From positions 744,001 through 808,000 of the forward strand of contig NZ_AGQV01000001.1 in the NCBI RefSeq assembly GCF_000234355.1: 64,000 bases of DNA, read 5' to 3'. The stretch is from Gluconobacter morbifer G707 (GTDB lineage: Bacteria; Pseudomonadota; Alphaproteobacteria; Acetobacterales; Acetobacteraceae). The translations under genes were made by a program, and so were the position numbers. Of this stretch, positions 27,138-36,773 are shown piece after piece. The notes under the pieces were generated by a model. The model was given only the letters and a program-made list of their open reading frames with translations, had not been told where the DNA came from and did no database searches. Position 1 is the first letter of the stretch, and the number at the start of each line of letters is the position of its first letter.

Positions 27138-27321
27138 CTGTCCCGTTCCTGTCCCAAAAGCGCAAAGGGCGTGGGTTTAGGGAAGAACGGCAGGACGGCC
27201 AAGAGAGAATATGGTTTTCCGCCATCCCGGCGCAGGAAAAGGGTGTTTGGTATTATTCATGCGCCGGGGTAACCGGCAGAGGGAGCGACCGTGAGGTTCA
27301 CTCTCTGCCGCAGGGATGACC

Positions 27322-28362
27322 TTAGGATAGCGCGACTTCGCAGGCCCTGTCTTCCGGAACGCTCGGGCGGAGGGTTCCCATTTCAGTTTCGGACTGAACC
27401 ATTGGCGTCATGCCGAGGTGCTTCAGAAGCTGGCGGTCCCGGTGCTCGGCGGGGTTGGGCGTGGTCAGGAGCTTTTCGCCGCAGAAAATGGAGTTGGCTC
27501 CGGCTAGGAAGCACAGGGCATGGGCTTCATCCGTCATGTTTTCACGGCCGGCTGCGAGACGCACATGACTTTCCGGCATCATGATGCGGGCGGTGGCAAT
27601 CATGCGGACGAAGGTGATCGGATCCACGGCTTCCGCCTCACCCAGAGGAGTGCCTTCCACACGGACGAGAAGATTGATCGGCACGCTTTCAGGATGCCTG
27701 GGAAGATTGGCCAGCGTCATGAGCAGGCCTGCGCGGTCTGACAGGTCTTCGCCCATGCCGACGATACCGCCGCAGCAGACATTGATCCCGGCATCCCGTA
27801 CATTGGCCAGCGTATCGAGGCGCTCCTGATAGGTGCGGGTTGAGATAATGGTGTTGTAGAACTCTTCGGACGTGTCGAGGTTGTGGTTGTAGTAATCCAG
27901 GCCCGCGGCCTTGAGGCGCTGTGTCTGGTCGGTATTCAGCATGCCGAGGGTCACGCAGGTTTCCAGCCCGAGCGACTTCACGCCTTCGATCATGTCACAG
28001 ACCGCGTCAAGGTCATGCTCCTTGGGAGAACGCCAGGCTGCTCCCATGCAGAATCGGCCCGCGCCGGCTGCCTTGGCGGCCCGGGCTTCCTTCATGACGG
28101 CTTCGACCGCCATCAGGCGTTCGGCCTTGACGCTTTTTTCGTGCAGGGCGCTTTGCGGGCAATAGGCGCAGTCTTCCGGACAGCCGCCTGTCTTGATCGA
28201 CAGGAGCGTGGAAATCTGCACTTTTGTGGGGTCAAAATAGCGCCGGTGCATCTCCTGCGCACGGAACATGAGGTCCGGGAAGGGAAGGTTGATAAGGGCT
28301 TCCACCTCATCGCGTGTCCAGTCGTGGCGGACATCGGGCTTGGTCATGGTCTGGGCCGTCAC
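27322..28362 (-). CDS. bioB: Biotin synthase
   Basis: A 346-residue radical-SAM enzyme that inserts sulfur into dethiobiotin. The SAM-cluster cysteines are C61, C65 and C68 in CPEDCAYC. The YNHNLDTS segment and the Arg/Cys residues of the second cluster region follow in order. The start is GTG at 28362, backed by GGAG 8 nt upstream; an ATG at 28347 has no such site. No other bio gene is adjacent. It is divergent from the ferritin-like gene. Confidence 0.96.
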   Translation of the reverse strand: MTAQTMTKPDVRHDWTRDEVEALINLPFPDLMFRAQEMHRRYFDPTKVQISTLLSIKTGGCPEDCAYCPQSALHEKSVKAERLMAVEAVMKEARAAKAAGAGRFCMGAAWRSPKEHDLDAVCDMIEGVKSLGLETCVTLGMLNTDQTQRLKAAGLDYYNHNLDTSEEFYNTIISTRTYQERLDTLANVRDAGINVCCGGIVGMGEDLSDRAGLLMTLANLPRHPESVPINLLVRVEGTPLGEAEAVDPITFVRMIATARIMMPESHVRLAAGRENMTDEAHALCFLAGANSIFCGEKLLTTPNPAEHRDRQLLKHLGMTPMVQSETEMGTLRPSVPEDRACEVALS

Positions 28363-28463
28363 GGGGCAATCTCCAACGTTTCTATCTCACACCTACCCAA
28401 AACTGCGTGTCCGTGTCATCTGATCGTCACGACCCGGAGACGGAAAAATCGACGAGGCAACCG

Positions 28464-29285
28464 ATGAAACACTGGCGTATCGAGCAGATGGACTGGGATT
28501 CCTTTGATCCCGCCCGCGTGGACCCCGAGATCATCCCGTTGGTCAAGGCGGCGTCCGTAGTGGAAAAGAACGGCCTCGACTATGCGGAATATCTGCGCCG
28601 TGTCTTCGTCGGGGATCCTGATTTCAGCCAGGCTGCCGAGAACTGGGCGGTCGAGGAGGTCCAGCACGGAGACGCACTGGGCCGCTGGGCCATGCTGGCC
28701 GATCCGTCCTGGGACTATGAAACAGCGTTCCAGCGTTACCGCGACACCTACAAGATTGATGCGGACGTGGATGCCTCTATCCGCGGTTCGCGCACGGGGG
28801 AACTGATTGCGCGCTGCATGGTCGAGACCGGTACGTCGTCGTTCTATACCGCGCTGGCGGATGCGACGGATGAGCCGCTGCTCAAGGCCATCTGCAAGCA
28901 GATCGCCGCCGATGAATACCGGCATTTCAAACTGTTCTACGATCACATGCACCGCTATCTGAAGCGCGAGAAGCTGAGTGTATGGGCGCGGACGCGCATC
29001 GCGCTCGGTCGGGTGACGGAAAGCGAGGATGACGAACTGGCCTCGGCTTACCATACGACCAACGAACCGGTTGGCATGACCTACGATCATCAGCGCTGCA
29101 TTGCGGCCTACATGTCCAAAACACTGGGTTTCTATCAGCCGAAACATGTCGATCGTGTCACGGCCATGATCTTCAAGACGATCGGCTTTGCGCCCCATTC
29201 CCGCTGGCAGAAACTGGCTGCGAAAGGAGTCTATAACCTCATGCAGTGGCGCAGGCGCAGTTTCCGGCGGCAGGTCGCAGCCTGA
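28464..29285 (+). CDS. Ferritin-like di-iron protein
   Basis: A 273-residue soluble helical protein with a full set of candidate di-iron ligands in ferritin-like spacing: E34, E64/E65 and H68 (EEVQH), E121, and E151 with H154 (EYRH). This is the pattern of ferritin-like oxidases and acyl-ACP-desaturase relatives. The C-terminus is basic and aromatic. The start at 28464 follows a GAGG site; the open frame upstream is antisense to bioB. The reaction is unknown. Desaturase, oxygenase and iron-storage-like roles are all possible. Confidence 0.72.
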   Translation: MKHWRIEQMDWDSFDPARVDPEIIPLVKAASVVEKNGLDYAEYLRRVFVGDPDFSQAAENWAVEEVQHGDALGRWAMLADPSWDYETAFQRYRDTYKIDADVDASIRGSRTGELIARCMVETGTSSFYTALADATDEPLLKAICKQIAADEYRHFKLFYDHMHRYLKREKLSVWARTRIALGRVTESEDDELASAYHTTNEPVGMTYDHQRCIAAYMSKTLGFYQPKHVDRVTAMIFKTIGFAPHSRWQKLAAKGVYNLMQWRRRSFRRQVAA

Positions 29286-29364
29286 GCCAGCTGAAAAAGG
29301 AAGACGGCGGGATGGCCTTATGTCATGAAAGGCGTGTTCTTTACGCCTGCGTCAGGAGATCAAG

Positions 29365-29997
29365 ATGACTGTCCCTCCGTGTTTCTCCCGCCGTCTCGTT
29401 CATGGTGTTACGGCACTTCTCTGTGCAGGTGGTATCGTGCAGGCGCCTTTGGCGAAAGCTGATCCCTATTCCCTGCCGATTGCCACTTCAGGTCCTGTCC
29501 GGAGCGACGCACCGGACCCCATGACCCTTTCCGCCCAACAGCTTGCCCGGCAGGTCGGGTATGCCCGCTTTACTGATCCGAACTGGAAGGTCGGGACAGT
29601 GCGGCACATGGTCATGTTCCGGTACACCAAGGGTTCCACACCTGCGCAGCGGGCTGAAGTGACGGCCCGTTTCATGCATCTGGCGGTGGACAGCCGGCGT
29701 ATGGACGGCATGCCTGTGGTTGTTAGCGTGGAAAGCGGTTTCCAGAACAGTGGCGAAGGGGTCGGGAATGGTCTTCAGCAGGCGTTCCTGGTCACATTCC
29801 GTTCGGAAGGAGACCGGAACTACTATGTTGGCAAGCCAGTCGTGACCGATGCGGCGTTCTTTGATCCGGCTCACGAAGCCTTCAAGGAGTTTTCTGCGCC
29901 TTACCTCGAAAAGGTAGTGGTGTTCGATTATGACGTGGCGGCTGTTACGACGCCGCAGGAACCAGGGCGGAAGAAGTATCACACATCACGTCGCTAA
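29365..29997 (+). CDS. Secreted Dabb (stress-responsive alpha/beta barrel) domain protein
   Basis: A 210-residue protein with an N-terminal signal sequence (about residues 1-32, ending ...APLAKA). A Dabb-like dimeric ferredoxin-fold domain spans about residues 78-185 (VRHMVMFRYTKGSTPAQR start, FKEFSAPYLEKVVVFDYDV end). Dabb proteins are usually cytosolic and of varied function, so the exported location is notable. It lies about 80 nt after the ferritin-like gene on the same strand and before the peptidase gene. The function is not known. Confidence 0.75.
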   Translation: MTVPPCFSRRLVHGVTALLCAGGIVQAPLAKADPYSLPIATSGPVRSDAPDPMTLSAQQLARQVGYARFTDPNWKVGTVRHMVMFRYTKGSTPAQRAEVTARFMHLAVDSRRMDGMPVVVSVESGFQNSGEGVGNGLQQAFLVTFRSEGDRNYYVGKPVVTDAAFFDPAHEAFKEFSAPYLEKVVVFDYDVAAVTTPQEPGRKKYHTSRR

Positions 29998-30074
29998 CGT
30001 CTGGCGTACCGTGTGCGAAACGTCTTTTTGACGGAAGAATATCTTATGCCGCATAGTGGAAGAAACGCTATGAT

Positions 30075-32171
30075 ATGAGGCATAATGTGACAAAGTCATT
30101 ATTTTCCCGGCATTTTCTGATCCGCAGCGCCAGTATTCTGGCGCTGGCGGCAGGAATTATGGGAACTGGCGCCCAGGCAGCCGGATATGATCCGGGTTGG
30201 GGCTTCGACGAAGCCGGGATGAACCGCAGCGTCAAGCCCGGTGATAATTTTTTTGAATATGCCAACGGAACATACCTCAAGAACCTCAAAATTCCGGGGG
30301 ATATGAGCAGCTACGGCCCGTTCCGTATCCTCTACGAACTTTCCCTGGAAAGGCAGCGGACCATTCTGGATGAAGCCCGCGGGCATGTGTCTGACCAGCC
30401 TTCGGACGATATGGGCAAGATCGGCACGTATTACGCCAGTTTCCTTGATGAGAAGGCCGTGGATCGTCTTGGTGCGAAGCCGCTTGCACCTGACCTTGAA
30501 ACCATCCGGACGGTGGGGGATTCGAAAAGCCTTGCGGCGGCTTTCGGTTCCTCTCTGAAGTCCCTGTCCTTCACCACATTCCAGATTGGCGTCGAACAGG
30601 ATCAGAAAGATCCAACGCGCTATATGCTGATGCTGGACCAGGGCATGAGTATCGGTGTGAGCGGTGGTCTCGGTTTACCGGACATCAGCTATTACACGGA
30701 CCCGAAACTGGCGGACAAGAAAACGGCTTACCGAGCCTATATCCAGAAGCTGCTGACCCTGGTGGGATGGCCGGACGCCGCCCGGAATGCGCAAGCTGTA
30801 GTGGATCTGGAAACGGCTATTGCGAAGGTCGAGATCCCGCGCGATCAGACGCGCGATCCGCTCAAGACCTACAATCCCATGCCTGTTTCGCAGCTTCAGA
30901 AGCTGGCCCCGGATTTCGACTGGACCTCGTTCCTTGTCGCGGCTGGCCTGCCTGCGGACGGGCTGGCGGAGCGCAATGTGGATGTACGTGAACCCCCCGG
31001 GGTGGCGGCTATTGCGAAAGTCATGAAGGGAGCAGACTTCAGCACGCTTCAGGCATGGCTCGCCTTCCATCTGGCTGACAACGCTGCACCCTATCTGTCA
31101 CATGACTTCTCCGTGGCGTCTTTCCAGTTCAATGGTCATGTCCTTCAGGGCGTGGCACAGCAGTCCCCCCGCTGGAAACGTGGCGTTCGTGTCACGAACA
31201 GTGCTATGGGATGGGCACTCGGCAAGGTCTATGTGGCCCGCTATTTCCCGCCTGCCGCGCAGGCGCGGATCACGTCTCTCGTGCAGGAAGTGAAGACCGC
31301 CTTCCACGATCGTCTGGCGCAGAACAGCTGGATGGATGAACCGACCCGCAAGGCTGCGCTGAACAAACTCGATCACTTCGCCATCCAGGTCGGTTATCCG
31401 AAGAAATGGTGGGATTACAGTCATTTCGTGGTCCGTAAGGGGGACGTGTACGGCAACGCCGTTCGTGGGGCAGCTTTCAACTGGCAGCATGAGCTCGACA
31501 AGCTCGACAAGCCGGTGGACCGCGATGAATGGGGCATGACGCCGCAGACGGTGAATGCCTATAACGATCCGACAATGAACGAGATCGTCTTCCCGGCAGC
31601 CATCCTTCAGCCGCCGTTCTTCGACCCGCAGGGCGACATGGCCGTGAATTACGGTGCCATCGGTGGCGTCATCGGGCATGAAATGAGCCATGGTTTTGAC
31701 GATCAGGGACGTCATTATGACGAACATGGCCGTCTGCATGACTGGTGGTCCAAATCTTCAAGCGATGCGTTCCAGAAGCTGGCGGATCGTCTGGGCGCGC
31801 AGTACGACGCGCAGGAAGTCCTGCCGGGACTTCATGTGAATGGCAAGATGACGATGGGCGAGAATATCGCCGATCTAGGGGGCATGAATCTTGGTCTTCA
31901 GGCCTATCACAATTCCCTGCACGGAAAGGCCCCGACTACGGTTTACGGTCTGACGGGGGACCAGCGGGTCTTCCTGGGCTGGGCGCAGGTCTGGCGTGAG
32001 AAGGATCGTCCGGACGCCCTGCGTCAGCAGGTGCTGTCCAATGAACATGCTCCGGCCATCACCCGCGTCAATGTCCCGGCCCACAACATCGATGCTTGGT
32101 ATGACGCATTTGGCGTTCAGCCCGGTCAGAACCTCTATCTCGCCCCCGATCAGCGCGTAAAGATCTGGTAA
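30075..32171 (+). CDS. M13 family zinc metallopeptidase (neprilysin/PepO-like)
   Basis: A 698-residue exported endopeptidase. A signal peptide (cleavage near GTGAQA, about residue 35) is followed by the M13 N-terminal domain (about 50-440), starting with the typical KPGDNFFEYANGTYL. The catalytic C-terminal domain contains the zinc motif HEMSH (residues 535-539), the third-ligand motif ENIADLGG near 595 and a VNxPAHN segment near the end. It predicts periplasmic or surface oligopeptide cleavage. The length is normal. It has its own short upstream region. Confidence 0.95.
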   Translation: MRHNVTKSLFSRHFLIRSASILALAAGIMGTGAQAAGYDPGWGFDEAGMNRSVKPGDNFFEYANGTYLKNLKIPGDMSSYGPFRILYELSLERQRTILDEARGHVSDQPSDDMGKIGTYYASFLDEKAVDRLGAKPLAPDLETIRTVGDSKSLAAAFGSSLKSLSFTTFQIGVEQDQKDPTRYMLMLDQGMSIGVSGGLGLPDISYYTDPKLADKKTAYRAYIQKLLTLVGWPDAARNAQAVVDLETAIAKVEIPRDQTRDPLKTYNPMPVSQLQKLAPDFDWTSFLVAAGLPADGLAERNVDVREPPGVAAIAKVMKGADFSTLQAWLAFHLADNAAPYLSHDFSVASFQFNGHVLQGVAQQSPRWKRGVRVTNSAMGWALGKVYVARYFPPAAQARITSLVQEVKTAFHDRLAQNSWMDEPTRKAALNKLDHFAIQVGYPKKWWDYSHFVVRKGDVYGNAVRGAAFNWQHELDKLDKPVDRDEWGMTPQTVNAYNDPTMNEIVFPAAILQPPFFDPQGDMAVNYGAIGGVIGHEMSHGFDDQGRHYDEHGRLHDWWSKSSSDAFQKLADRLGAQYDAQEVLPGLHVNGKMTMGENIADLGGMNLGLQAYHNSLHGKAPTTVYGLTGDQRVFLGWAQVWREKDRPDALRQQVLSNEHAPAITRVNVPAHNIDAWYDAFGVQPGQNLYLAPDQRVKIW

Positions 32172-32252
32172 GGGTCGTGACAAAGCGGGACGTGAGGCCT
32201 ATCTCATGCCCTTACGTTTCTTATTTCTTTCTGACTGACGGGCGCGAGTTTC

Positions 32253-32978
32253 ATGACGCAAATGACGATTGGCCATCTGTACACTTCGCTTCATGCCGGG
32301 TGTGCCAGCGCGGTGGCCCGCGTTCTCGAGGCGCATGAAGTCGAGGTCGAATATATTGATCTTGATCCCGAGGACATGGCGGACGTCATGGAGGCGGGGG
32401 AGGTCGATCTGCTGGTATCGGCATGGTTTCCGCGGGACGAAAAGCTGGCTGTTCCGGGGACCCGCATGATCGGAGACCTTTACCAGCCGGTCGTCAGTTT
32501 TGCAGCCCTTTCGCCGCTTGGCGAGGTAACGACCCTGACGGCATCGGATGTAGACCGGATTATTGTCGCGGAAGACAGTTGGGTCGCCTTTGAAAAGGCG
32601 CAGGGTCGTCTTCCTGCCCTGTCAGGGCTTCCCGTTGAGATTACTGGAGAGGCCGCACTGATCGAGCGGCTGGAAAAAGCCCAGGAAAACGGGGAGAAAC
32701 CTCTGGTGGTGGCGACTCAGCCCCATGCGGTTTTCCATGTTCCCCTGCTGACCGTTCTGGATGATCCGGAACGCCTGCTGGGTGGTGAAATGTCCGCACG
32801 GATGATCCTGCGGGAAGCTGTGGCGCGCGCAGCTGATACGGACCTGCTGGATGAGCTGTCCGAAATGATGCTTGGCAACAAGGTCATGAGTGCGCTGGAT
32901 TACTGTATTGCCGTGGAAGGGCAGGACCCGGAAGAGGCTGCCGAAGCATGGCAGCGCGGCCGTCTCATCGGTCGCTAA
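32253..32978 (+). CDS. OpuAC-like glycine-betaine-binding domain protein without signal peptide
   Basis: A 241-residue protein resembling the solute-binding domain of glycine betaine/proline transporters. A Rossmann-like lobe has an EYIDLDPEDMADVMEAG...DLLVSAWFPRD segment, comparable to the ligand-site AW stretch of OpuAC proteins. There is no signal peptide, lipobox or membrane segment, and no transporter ATPase or permease nearby, so it may be a cytosolic ligand-binding or sensor protein. It is followed by a strong terminator. Confidence 0.6.
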   Translation: MTQMTIGHLYTSLHAGCASAVARVLEAHEVEVEYIDLDPEDMADVMEAGEVDLLVSAWFPRDEKLAVPGTRMIGDLYQPVVSFAALSPLGEVTTLTASDVDRIIVAEDSWVAFEKAQGRLPALSGLPVEITGEAALIERLEKAQENGEKPLVVATQPHAVFHVPLLTVLDDPERLLGGEMSARMILREAVARAADTDLLDELSEMMLGNKVMSALDYCIAVEGQDPEEAAEAWQRGRLIGR

Positions 32979-33006
32979 GACTGGCCGGAGCAGATAACTC
33001 AGGAAG

Positions 33007-33041
33007 AAGGTCGGGTCAGTCTTATGACCCGACCTTTTTTT
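33007..33041 (+). terminator. Rho-independent terminator
   Basis: A perfect 12-bp stem (33007-33018 with 33025-33036) and 6-nt loop, followed by seven T residues on the plus strand. It ends the transcript of the OpuAC-like gene and sits 2 nt from the stop of the convergent SDR gene. Confidence 0.92.
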
Positions 33042-33042
33042 G

Positions 33043-33822
33043 TCAGCGATAGACGAGACCGCCGTCGATCATGACCGACTGACCTGTCATGTAGTCGGCG
33101 TCACTGCTGGCAAGATAGGAGACGAAGCCGGCAACATCATCGCCGGTCTCCACACGTCCCAGCGCAATGCCATCAACGTATTTCTTGTAGGTGCTTCCGA
33201 TCTCGGCGCCCGTGATTTCCGCCATTCCCTTGTCGATCGAGACCCACATATCGGTTCCAACGATACCCGGACAGTAGGCGTTGACGGTGATTCCGGAAGA
33301 TGCAAGCTCCTTGGCCGCAGCCTGTGTCAGGGCACGGACGGCGAACTTGGTGGCGGAGTATGCGCCCAGAAGCGGAAAGGCGTCATGGCCGGCAATGGAG
33401 CAGGCATTGATGATCTTGCCTTTCGTGCCTTTGTCCTTAAAGAGCTTGGCAGCCCCCTGAATGCCCCACAGAGTACCGTCCACGTTGATGCGGAAGATCT
33501 TTTCGAATTCATCCGGCTGGATGTCGATGACCTGCCGGACCTGACAGATCCCGGCATTATTGACCATGATGTCCAGTCCACCGAGCGCCTTGGCACCTTC
33601 TGCCAGCGTGGCATGGAACTGGTCACGGTTGCTGATATCCGCGGTCAGGGAAATCGTCTTGCGACCGAGCGCTTCGATTTCCTTTCCCGTCTGAAGCAGA
33701 ATGTCGTGCTTGACGTCGAGCAGAATAATATCAGCGCCGTCCTTGGCGAGGCGAAGGGCGATGGCCTTGCCGATACCCTGTGCAGCTCCGGTAACTGCGG
33801 CAACTTTACCCGAAAGAGACAT
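33043..33822 (-). CDS. SDR family acetoin reductase / 2,3-butanediol dehydrogenase-like
   Basis: A 259-residue classical SDR with TGAAQGIG near residues 10-17, NNAG near 88-91, a catalytic Ser near 141, YSATK near 154-158 and a C-terminal MTGQSVMIDGG. An Asp after beta-2 (LLDVKHD) suggests NAD(H) preference. Overall it resembles BudC-type meso-2,3-butanediol dehydrogenases/diacetyl reductases, which interconvert acetoin and butanediol in the cytosol. The start at 33822 follows GAGAGGAAA; the frame is open to 33849. Substrate identity is inferred. Confidence 0.82.
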   Translation of the reverse strand: MSLSGKVAAVTGAAQGIGKAIALRLAKDGADIILLDVKHDILLQTGKEIEALGRKTISLTADISNRDQFHATLAEGAKALGGLDIMVNNAGICQVRQVIDIQPDEFEKIFRINVDGTLWGIQGAAKLFKDKGTKGKIINACSIAGHDAFPLLGAYSATKFAVRALTQAAAKELASSGITVNAYCPGIVGTDMWVSIDKGMAEITGAEIGSTYKKYVDGIALGRVETGDDVAGFVSYLASSDADYMTGQSVMIDGGLVYR

Positions 33823-34077
33823 ATGGATTTCCTCTCTCATTCTCCGCATGTAAGGCGGTTGGAATGATATTAGGAATGTTCATGTCCTTTCACATTGATT
33901 TTCCACAAAAAAAGAACGGTTTTCGTTTGAAGACACGGCAACGTGTCCTGACGGAGAAAGAAATGGCGATAGAGGGACGAGAAACGAGAATGGGAAGCAG
34001 GGGAATGGCTTTACCCGGTTTCCGGATGACAGGGAGTGCGTTAAATAATCGTTATAAATTATTGCAGGCGACCCTGA

Positions 34078-34956
34078 ATGAATCTTTCTGAAAGCACGAG
34101 TGCCGTTTTTGAGACCTTTAACGGCCTTAGTGATGAAGAATGGCTTCATGTTCTGGTGTCTTCCCTGAAGGTTCCGGAAATTCAGAGGGTACCCATGCCG
34201 GGTTTCCCGCCTGAAGGGCTGCAGCGGGAAATCCATGGACACCAGGGAGAGGTGTCCATCCATGAGGCCCATGTCTTTTATCGGGAAATCAAATCCTACT
34301 GCGCCTATGCCGGACGACCGGTGCGGCCTGAGACGGTTCTGATGGATTTCGGCTGCGGCTGGGGGCGGATCGTGCGTCTCTTCATGAAAGATATTCTTCC
34401 TGAAAACCTGTATGGCGTGGAGGCGACAGACCGTTTCCTGATGGCGGCAAGGCGTGCCAATCCGGCTTTGAAATTTCTGGATTGCGGGCAGGTGCCCCCT
34501 TTGCTGCTGAAAGCGGAAAGTCTCGATCTCGTGACGTCATGGTCTGTCTTTTCCCATCTTGACGAATTTCTGGCGTCGCACTGGGTGCGGGAATTCCATC
34601 GTCTTCTGAAGCCTGACGGGTTGCTTGTCCTGACAACACAGAGCCGACGGTTCATCGGGTTCTGCGCTGAACAGCGGCTGCGACGGGCGTCGGGCATGAA
34701 ACTGGATCACCCATGGCATGAGGCCTGTGCTGACAGTTTTACGGATGAAGCGCAGGCCAATGCCCAGTTTGAGGCGGGCAGGTTTCTGCATGCGGCGTCT
34801 GCGCGGCCGCCTCATCCGCAGGCACATTATGGCGAGGCCATCATCCCGCGTAATTATGTTCTCAAGGCATGGGGCGGACTGTTCAGGCTGGTGGAGTATC
34901 TCGACAATCCGGTCCGGTTGCCGCAGGTTCTGATCGTCCTTCAGAAGATCGGCTGA
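34078..34956 (+). CDS. SAM-dependent methyltransferase
   Basis: A 292-residue class I methyltransferase. Motif I is VLMDFGCGWGRI (about residues 87-98), an acidic residue follows beta-2 (GVEATD), and the post-motif LLKPDGLLVLTTQ is near residue 183. The substrate is unknown. The start has only a weak ribosome-binding site, and an AT-rich patch with a TTATAAAT box and a 6-bp inverted repeat (34044-34063) lies just upstream and may be its promoter. The next gene on the strand, 42 nt on, is the frameshifted secreted protein. Confidence 0.8.
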   Translation: MNLSESTSAVFETFNGLSDEEWLHVLVSSLKVPEIQRVPMPGFPPEGLQREIHGHQGEVSIHEAHVFYREIKSYCAYAGRPVRPETVLMDFGCGWGRIVRLFMKDILPENLYGVEATDRFLMAARRANPALKFLDCGQVPPLLLKAESLDLVTSWSVFSHLDEFLASHWVREFHRLLKPDGLLVLTTQSRRFIGFCAEQRLRRASGMKLDHPWHEACADSFTDEAQANAQFEAGRFLHAASARPPHPQAHYGEAIIPRNYVLKAWGGLFRLVEYLDNPVRLPQVLIVLQKIG

Positions 34957-34998
34957 TCGTCGGCCAGCCGGTCCTGATTGCAGAAAAGGGAGGGCGCG

Positions 34999-35741
34999 AT
35001 GCTCATGCCCCGCTTCGGACTCCTGGCAGCGTTTCTGGTTGCTGGAAGTCTGGCTGTCCAACCATTTTGCGCACGAGCGGAAACGGTTCAGGTTACGGGT
35101 CATTCCTGCGTCCGGTTAACGTCCTATCGGCGGGTGGCTGGCCTTTACCGGCGGTTTGAACGGTTTCCTCCAGAAATTCGTCAAGGATTGTCCCTGCATA
35201 TCCTGGGGGTCCTTCAGCCGGGGGAAGGTGATCCGTCACAGGCGAATGTCGTAATACGGGCGGAGCAGGTGAATATCCCTCTGTTCGCCGGGCAGGACCG
35301 GGAGATGCATCTTCCCCTGATCGATGCCTTGTGGACTAAAAATCCGCCTCTGTGCGGGACAGTGCCCAAGGGCGGGAAGGCTGTTCTGGAAGTCGCGCTG
35401 AAGGTTGCCACTCCCGATCCGGTCCGTTTTACGAAAGCGGATGCGCAGCGCTGGCTGCGTCAGATGAATGCCTGTATCCGTGACCTGACTGGTGTGATGA
35501 TTGCATTTTTCTCCCCGATGCTCACAGACTCAAGGTTGAGCTCGCGCCCGGGGCATCTTTCATGGCGGATACCCCTCAGGGGACCAGACGTGTAGCGTTC
35601 AACGGGCAGAGCGTACCTCTGACCGTTCTGCTTCGTCCGGCAGATTATCCTGATGGTGCGCTGTTCCGGTCTGACCGGCGTTTCCGGGGCGTTTTCATCC
35701 GTATTCCCGGCGATGCGCATTTCACGTTCGATGACCTTTGA
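34999..35741 (+). pseudogene. Secreted protein of unknown family, frameshifted
   Basis: The first frame starts at ATG 34999 (after AGGGAGG) with a signal peptide (about residues 1-28, ending CARAE) and runs to a stop at 35595 (198 residues). The coding signal then continues in the -1 frame (...AHRLKVELAPGASF... to ...DAHFTFDDL) and stops at 35741. The switch lies within about 35500-35530, in a stretch of five T and four C residues. Joined, the product would be about 245 residues. No family is recognised. It could be a real inactivating indel, a sequencing or assembly error, or slippage at the homopolymer run; the first two are likelier. Confidence 0.7.
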
Positions 35742-35816
35742 TGCACGGATCATTTGACAGCGCGCGCACAAAACCGCATCACCCAGAACCAGTTTTTCAT
35801 GCCAGCAGGGGTGTTC

Positions 35817-36761
35817 ATGTCGGTTCACGCATTTGTCTTTCCGGGGCAGGGTAGTCAGTCTGTCGGGATGGGGCGCGCCCTGCATGATGCCTTTTCCTCT
35901 TCCCGTCGGGTTTTTCAGGAAATCGACGAAACGCTTGGCGAGCATCTGACAAAGCTCATGTTCGAAGGTGATGCCGCCGAACTGACCCGTACCGAAAACG
36001 CCCAGCCCGCCCTGTTTGCCGTTTCCATGGCAACGGTTCGTGCGCTGGAAAGCGAAGGCGGTTTCCGTCTGGCGGACAAGGCAGCCTTGGTGGCCGGTCA
36101 TTCACTGGGAGAATATTCCGCGCTGGCTGCAGCTGGAACGCTGGCCATTGATGAAGGCGCACGCCTGCTGCGTCTGCGCGGACGCGCCATGCAGCAGGCC
36201 GTGCCAGCAGGTGAGGGAGGCATGGCGGCGCTTCTGGGGGTGGATACGGAGCAGGCACGATCCATCTGTGAGGACGCCGCACAGGGCGATACGCTTGAAG
36301 TCGCCAATGACAATGGCGGCGGGCAGATCGTCGTTTCCGGCAAAATGGAAGCTGTTGACCGTGCCATCGCGCTGGCGAAGGAGCGCGGGATCAAACGAGC
36401 CGTGAAGCTGCCGGTATCTGCACCGTTCCATTCGTCCCTGATGGCGCCTGCCGCCCGCGAGATGGAAGAGGCTCTTTCGAAAGCGACGCTCAGGGTGCCC
36501 TCCGTTCCCGTCATTGCCAATGTGACGGCCGCCAAGGTGACGGACCCAGAGACCATCCGCAAGCTGCTGGTTCAGCAGGTGACAGGAACGGTCCGCTGGC
36601 GCGAAAGCGTTGAAGCCATGGTCGGCATGGGAGTGACGGACATGCACGAACTGGGTGCGGGGAAGGTCCTGTGTGGACTGGCCCGTCGTATTGCTCCGGA
36701 CCTCAGAACGGATAACGCCGGAACTCCGGATGAAATCGAAGCGCTGCTCAAGACCCTGTAA
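35817..36761 (+). CDS. fabD: Malonyl-CoA:ACP transacylase
   Basis: A 314-residue enzyme that loads malonate onto ACP for fatty acid synthesis. It has FPGQGSQ near residues 8-14, the nucleophile motif GHSLGEY with Ser96, and a downstream PFHSSLM histidine motif near residue 202. The start at 35817 (MSVHAF) gives standard length and has AGGGG upstream; the frame is open to 35754. It is the first gene of the fabD-fabG-acpP-fabF-mltG cluster, 12 nt before fabG. Confidence 0.97.
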   Translation: MSVHAFVFPGQGSQSVGMGRALHDAFSSSRRVFQEIDETLGEHLTKLMFEGDAAELTRTENAQPALFAVSMATVRALESEGGFRLADKAALVAGHSLGEYSALAAAGTLAIDEGARLLRLRGRAMQQAVPAGEGGMAALLGVDTEQARSICEDAAQGDTLEVANDNGGGQIVVSGKMEAVDRAIALAKERGIKRAVKLPVSAPFHSSLMAPAAREMEEALSKATLRVPSVPVIANVTAAKVTDPETIRKLLVQQVTGTVRWRESVEAMVGMGVTDMHELGAGKVLCGLARRIAPDLRTDNAGTPDEIEALLKTL

Positions 36762-36773
36762 GGACAACGGATC

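Noticed and set aside
27266-27310. Inverted repeat (GGCAGAG/CTCTGCC) downstream of bioB as a terminator
   Set aside because: Loop is over 20 nt and no T-run follows on the minus strand, so support is too weak.
35495-35530. Programmed -1 frameshift at the T5 run in the secreted protein gene
   Set aside because: The zero-frame heptamer (A TTT TTC) is not a canonical slippery site and I see no downstream stimulatory structure; mutation or sequence error is simpler.
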